A stretch of 9,214 nucleotides of DNA from Eubacteriales bacterium (lineage in GTDB: Bacteria > Bacillota > Clostridia > Oscillospirales > Acutalibacteraceae), in the NCBI GenBank assembly GCA_030529125.1, contig JAUMXP010000059.1, positions 1 to 9,214 of the forward strand, read 5' to 3'. Position numbers and translations under genes: made by a program. Below the pieces are notes generated by a model. That model was not told where the DNA came from. It saw only the letters and a list, made by a program, of their open reading frames with translations, and ran no database searches. Below, in pieces: positions 5,976 through 9,214 of this stretch. Position 1 is the first letter of the stretch. Each line of letters begins with the position of its first letter.

Positions 5976-6677
5976 ATGAACGAAATATACTCGCGTACAT
6001 TGATGTTGATGGGTGAGAGTGCTCTTGAAAAGCTGAAAGCGTCACACGTAATTATTTTTGGTGCCGGTGGAGTCGGCGGTTATGTTATCGAGGCACTGGC
6101 ACGAAGCTTTGTCGGAGCTATCACGATTGTAGATAATGACACAGTATCTATAAGTAATATTAACAGACAGATACTTGCTACTAATGATACAGTAGGTAAA
6201 CTCAAGGTTGAAGTAGCAAAAGAACGTATTCTTTCTATAAATCCTCTGTGTAATGTAACTGTAAGTGACACATTCTTTTTACCTGAGAATTCATCTTATT
6301 TTGATTTTTTACAGTATGATTATATAGTTGATGCGGTGGATACAGTAAGCGCAAAAATTGAGCTTGCAAAAATTGCACAGCAAAATAACATACCGATTAT
6401 TTCATCAATGGGCACAGGAAACAAAATGCACCCTGAACAGCTTGAGATAAGCGATATATATAAGACAAGCGTATGCCCACTTGCACGAGCAATGCGTAAT
6501 CTGTGTAAGCGCAACGGCATCAAAAAACTCAAGGTAGTCTACTCTAAGGAAGAACCGAAAATGCACGATAACCCTGCTTTTGAAAATGGCAAGGCTATTC
6601 CTGCTAGCAGTGCTTTTGTTCCCGCAGCAGCAGGGATAATTATAGCATCTGCAGTTGTAAACGACCTGATAAAATAG
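5976..6677 (+). CDS. tcdA: tRNA threonylcarbamoyladenosine dehydratase TcdA (ThiF/E1-like)
   Basis: TcdA uses ATP to dehydrate t6A at position 37 of ANN-decoding tRNAs to the cyclic form ct6A. The 233-residue protein has the full family pattern: an N-terminal YSRTLMLMGESALEKL, the nucleotide loop GAGGVGG (29-35), D53 in VDND, NINRQ (61-65) with R64, K75 in VGKLK, D119 in VDAVD, and the TcdA-type segment SVCPLARAMRNLCK (165-178). The last part distinguishes it from ThiF and MoeB, which carry zinc-binding CxxC pairs that are absent here. The start at 5976 follows AGGCGGTG (5964-5971) six bases away; upstream in-frame codons overlap the promoter. The gene is monocistronic, divergent from the HprK-like gene and followed by its own terminator. 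No csdA/csdE partners are in view. Confidence in the family is high; TcdA over other ThiF-like proteins rests on length and motifs. Confidence 0.92.
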   Translation: MNEIYSRTLMLMGESALEKLKASHVIIFGAGGVGGYVIEALARSFVGAITIVDNDTVSISNINRQILATNDTVGKLKVEVAKERILSINPLCNVTVSDTFFLPENSSYFDFLQYDYIVDAVDTVSAKIELAKIAQQNNIPIISSMGTGNKMHPEQLEISDIYKTSVCPLARAMRNLCKRNGIKKLKVVYSKEEPKMHDNPAFENGKAIPASSAFVPAAAGIIIASAVVNDLIK

Positions 6678-6680
6678 TCC

Positions 6681-6715
6681 AAACGCCTTCTATTATGGAG
6701 GCGTTTTACTTTTTT
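6681..6715 (+). terminator. Rho-independent terminator after tcdA
   Basis: A ten-pair stem with one G-U pair (6681-6690 with 6697-6706) and loop TATTAT is followed by a T-rich tract ending at 6715. It begins three bases after the tcdA stop codon. The following 6716-6800 is very AT-rich, and I see no gene or clear element there. Confidence 0.9.
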
Positions 6716-6801
6716 ATAAGCCATAAATTTCCTATTAGTTCTATTTATAATTCCTAATAAATAAATTACTAAAATGTAAACTAAAAAAGAAGAAAAAACA
6801 C

Positions 6802-6830
6802 TTGACCATACAATATATAGTTGGTATACT
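6802..6830 (+). promoter_or_regulatory. Promoter of the nrdD-nrdG operon
   Basis: A -35 TTGACC (6802-6807), an exact 17-bp spacer and a -10 TATACT (6825-6830) with a TGG extended element predict a start near 6837 and a leader of about 65 bases. The spacer is filled by an NrdR box, and a second box lies just after the start point. Confidence 0.8.
6808..6823 (+). promoter_or_regulatory. NrdR box 1 (repressor operator)
   Basis: ATACAATATATAGTTG contains CAATATATAG, an exact fit to the core of the NrdR consensus acaCwATATaTwGtgt. It occupies the spacer between the -35 and -10 boxes. NrdR is the ATP/dATP-sensing zinc-finger and ATP-cone repressor of bacterial ribonucleotide reductase genes. Confidence 0.85.
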
Positions 6831-6839
6831 TGATTTACT

Positions 6840-6855
6840 CAACAATATATAGTGC
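6840..6855 (+). promoter_or_regulatory. NrdR box 2 (repressor operator)
   Basis: CAACAATATATAGTGC repeats the same ten-base core (6843-6852) exactly 32 bp after box 1, leaving a 16-bp gap. Paired boxes about three helical turns apart are the known NrdR arrangement. It lies just downstream of the predicted transcription start. The GTG that could extend nrdD to 6852 falls inside this operator. Confidence 0.85.
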
Positions 6856-6902
6856 GAAGTTTCGCGTTAAATATAGAGAAAAACAGAAACGGAGGAATTA
6901 AT

Positions 6903-9062
6903 GTGAAGATTATCAAGCGTAACGGCAGCGAAGCTGAATTTAATATTGAAAAAATTATTGCTGCTATTACTAAAGCAGACAACGCAAACGATAACGGCAG
7001 AGAACTCAGCGATGAACAAATAAGAAATATTGCAGTTACAATCAAGAATACAGGTGAGTGTATCTCTCGTGCTCTTTCAGTTGAGGAGATTCAGGAACTT
7101 GTAGAGCTTGAGATTATGAAGTGTGGTGCGTATGAAACCGCTAAACGCTACATCAGATACAGATATACTCGTAACCTTGCTCGTGTTGCTAACACTACAG
7201 ATAACCAGATTCTGACTCTGATAGAGTGCAACAACGAAGAAGCAAAACAGGAGAATTCAAACAAGAATCCAACAGTTAACTCTGTACAGCGTGACTACAT
7301 GGCAGGCGAAGTAAGCAAGGACATTACTATGCGTATACTTCTGCCTGAGGAGATAGTCAAAGCTCATGAAGATGGTATTATCCACTTCCATGATACTGAC
7401 TACTATGCTCAGCATATGCACAACTGTGACCTTGTAAATTTAGAGGATATGCTCCAGAACGGTACAGTTATCAGCGGTACTATGATCGAAAAGCCACACA
7501 GTTTCTCTACTGCGTGCAATATCGCAACTCAGATTATCGCTCAGGTTGCGTCTAACCAGTATGGTGGTCAGAGTATCTCGCTGACACATCTTGCTCCGTT
7601 TGTAGAAATCAGCCGTCAGAAAATCAGAAAGCAGGTTTTAGAAGAGTACTCTTACCTTGGAATTGAAGTAGAAGATGAGAAAGTAAACAAAGTAGTAGAA
7701 AAACGCTTAAGAGAAGAGATCAACCGTGGCGTTCAGACTATCCAGTATCAGGTTGTAACTCTGCTTACAACCAATGGTCAGGCTCCGTTTGTTACTGTGT
7801 TTATGTATCTAAATGAAGCTAAAGATGAGCAGGAAAAAGCTGATCTAGCGCTTATTATCGAGGAAGTTCTGCTCCAGCGTTATCAGGGTGTTAAGAACGA
7901 AAAAGGTGTTTATGTAACACCTGCTTTCCCTAAGCTGATTTATGTTCTTGAAGAAGACAACATCACTCCTGACTCTAAGTATTGGTACTTAACTGAGCTT
8001 GCTGCAAAGTGTACAGCTAAGCGCTTGGTTCCTGACTATATCTCAGAGAAGATTATGAAGAGCTTAAAAGAGGGTAACTGTTTCCCTGTTATGGGTTGTC
8101 GCAGTGCGCTTACTCCATGGAAAAACGAGAAGGGTGAATATCAGTTCTATGGTCGTTTCAATCAGGGTGTTGTCACACTCAATTTGGTTGACATAGCTCT
8201 TTCAAGTGGTAAGGATCTTGATAAATTCTGGAAGATTTTTGACGAGCGTCTTGAGTTGTGTTACAAGGCACTCATGTGTCGTCATAATCGTCTCAAGGGC
8301 ACTTTGTCTGATGCTGCTCCTATTTTGTGGCAAGATGGTGCTATTGCACGACTTGGAAAAGGCGAACCTATCGATAAACTGCTTTACGGCGGATACTCAA
8401 CTATCTCACTAGGCTATGCAGGCTTGTGCGAATGTGTACGTTATATGACAGGCAAATCACATACTGACCCAACGGTTACTGATTTTGCTATCGATATTAT
8501 GAAGTATATGAATAAAGCGTGCAACAAGTGGAAAGAAGAGACAACCATCGGTTTTGGTATCTACGGAACTCCGCTTGAGAGTACAACCTATAAATTTGCT
8601 AAATGTCTGCAGAAACGTTTTGGTATTATTGAGGGTGTTACTGACAAAGCTTATATCACAAATAGCTATCACGTGCATGTAACTGAGGAAATTGATGCAT
8701 TCGACAAGCTCATGTTTGAGTCTAAATTTCAGGCACTTTCAACAGGTGGCGCTATCTCTTATGTAGAGGTTCCTAATATGCAGAATAACCTTGATGCAGT
8801 GCTCCAGATTATCCGCTTTATCTATGATAATATCATGTACGCTGAACTTAACACAAAGAGTGACTATTGTCAGAAGTGCGGCTTCGATGGAGAGATCAGA
8901 ATTGTAAATGATGACGGAAAACTAGTATGGGAATGTCCTAACTGTTCTAACCGCGATCAGGACACAATGAATGTTGCTAGACGTACTTGTGGCTATATCG
9001 GCACTCAGTACTGGAATCAGGGCAGAACACAAGAAATCAAAGAAAGAGTGCTCCATATCTGA
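6903..9062 (+). CDS. nrdD: Class III anaerobic ribonucleoside-triphosphate reductase, large subunit
   Basis: NrdD reduces ribonucleotides to deoxyribonucleotides without oxygen, using a glycyl radical installed by NrdG. The 719 residues comprise an N-terminal ATP-cone allosteric domain (about 1-92, starting MKIIKRNGSEAEF), the ten-stranded barrel, and the C-terminal radical domain. Visible catalytic marks: C175 in MHNCDLVNL, the thiyl cysteine candidate C399 in FPVMGCRS, the zinc site C656/C659 and C678/C681, and the glycyl radical site G697 in RRTCGYIG. NGQAPFVTVFMYL (291-303) is also typical. Start choice: the GTG at 6903 lies seven bases after GGAGG (6891-6895) and gives the standard N-terminus. 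The frame can be extended to GTG 6852, but that is inside an NrdR box and lacks a ribosome site. The ATG at 6901 is out of frame and runs straight into TGA. The stop codon overlaps nrdG by one base. All key residues are intact, and two NrdR boxes control the promoter. Confidence 0.97.
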   Translation: MKIIKRNGSEAEFNIEKIIAAITKADNANDNGRELSDEQIRNIAVTIKNTGECISRALSVEEIQELVELEIMKCGAYETAKRYIRYRYTRNLARVANTTDNQILTLIECNNEEAKQENSNKNPTVNSVQRDYMAGEVSKDITMRILLPEEIVKAHEDGIIHFHDTDYYAQHMHNCDLVNLEDMLQNGTVISGTMIEKPHSFSTACNIATQIIAQVASNQYGGQSISLTHLAPFVEISRQKIRKQVLEEYSYLGIEVEDEKVNKVVEKRLREEINRGVQTIQYQVVTLLTTNGQAPFVTVFMYLNEAKDEQEKADLALIIEEVLLQRYQGVKNEKGVYVTPAFPKLIYVLEEDNITPDSKYWYLTELAAKCTAKRLVPDYISEKIMKSLKEGNCFPVMGCRSALTPWKNEKGEYQFYGRFNQGVVTLNLVDIALSSGKDLDKFWKIFDERLELCYKALMCRHNRLKGTLSDAAPILWQDGAIARLGKGEPIDKLLYGGYSTISLGYAGLCECVRYMTGKSHTDPTVTDFAIDIMKYMNKACNKWKEETTIGFGIYGTPLESTTYKFAKCLQKRFGIIEGVTDKAYITNSYHVHVTEEIDAFDKLMFESKFQALSTGGAISYVEVPNMQNNLDAVLQIIRFIYDNIMYAELNTKSDYCQKCGFDGEIRIVNDDGKLVWECPNCSNRDQDTMNVARRTCGYIGTQYWNQGRTQEIKERVLHI

Positions 9063-9214
9063 TGAATTACGCAACGATAAAAAAACGCGACATAGCAAAT
9101 GGCATAGGGGTTAGGGTATCTCTCTTTGTGTCGGGTTGTACTCATCACTGCAAGAATTGCTTTAATAAAGAAACGTGGGATTTTTCTTATGGAGAATTAT
9201 TCACTGAAGATACA
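9062..9214 (+). CDS. nrdG: Anaerobic ribonucleotide reductase-activating protein (radical SAM), 3' truncated by window end
   Basis: Only the first 51 codons are present. The protein opens MNYATIKKRDIANGIGVRVS and carries the radical SAM cluster motif CTHHCKNC (C26, C30, C33; CX3CX2C) followed by FNKETWDF, as expected for NrdG. It binds a 4Fe-4S cluster and cleaves S-adenosylmethionine to generate the glycyl radical on NrdD. Its ATG overlaps the nrdD stop codon as TGATG, and no strong ribosome site precedes it, so translation is probably coupled to nrdD. Regulation should follow the nrdD promoter and its NrdR boxes. Confidence 0.95.
   Translation, partial: MNYATIKKRDIANGIGVRVSLFVSGCTHHCKNCFNKETWDFSYGELFTEDT

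Noticed and set aside
6734..6759. Inverted repeat TATTAG...CTAATA in the tcdA-nrdD gap
   Set aside because: Six-base arms in very AT-rich DNA are expected by chance, and the site is away from the mapped promoter elements.
6852..6902. N-terminal extension of nrdD from a GTG at 6852
   Set aside because: The codon lies inside an NrdR box, has no ribosome site, and adds 17 residues ahead of the standard NrdD N-terminus; GTG 6903 has an ideal GGAGG.

Overview
The window looks like a chromosomal segment of an anaerobic, AT-rich, Gram-positive gut Clostridia/Oscillospiraceae member, most like Ruminococcus. The signs are a class III (oxygen-sensitive) ribonucleotide reductase, a surface protein with a probable starch-binding module and a membrane anchor, a cytosolic GH31 alpha-glucosidase, a stand-alone PduL phosphotransacylase, a DegV-family protein, strong AGGAGG-type ribosome sites, and several TTGAAA/TATAAT-like promoters. 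The genus is an inference. I saw no mobile element, CRISPR array, rRNA or tRNA.

Layout from left to right: (1) 3-818 (+), the C-terminal 271 residues of a secreted, membrane-anchored protein with a CBM26-like module. (2) 885-1457 (-), a family 4 iron-sulfur uracil-DNA glycosylase, probably starting at TTG. (3) 1547-2113 (+), PduL phosphate acyltransferase. (4) 2157-4145 (-), a GH31 alpha-glucosidase that looks like an isomaltase. (5) 4237-5097 (+), a DegV/FakB-type fatty-acid-binding protein. (6) 5148-5855 (-), an orphan P-loop protein resembling the HPr kinase catalytic domain. (7) 5976-6677 (+), TcdA, the ThiF/E1-like tRNA t6A dehydratase. (8) 6903-9062 (+), nrdD with a GTG start, followed by nrdG (9062-, cut by the window end), joined by a one-base TGATG overlap.

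The first seven genes alternate strictly in strand. Each convergent pair is separated by one hairpin terminator that both genes could share, and the divergent pairs share short promoter regions. Only nrdD-nrdG looks like an operon. No intergenic gap exceeds 300 bases; the longest, 6678-6902, holds the tcdA terminator, an AT-rich stretch with nothing recognised, and the nrdD promoter with two NrdR boxes.

Functionally, the starch-binding protein, the alpha-glucosidase and PduL fit a starch-to-acetate fermenting lifestyle, while UDG, TcdA and NrdDG are housekeeping. I did not find a convincing new multi-gene system. The points most worth a second look are the NrdR-box architecture of nrdDG, the orphan HPr-kinase-like protein, and the overlapping face-to-face promoters between the GH31 and degV genes.
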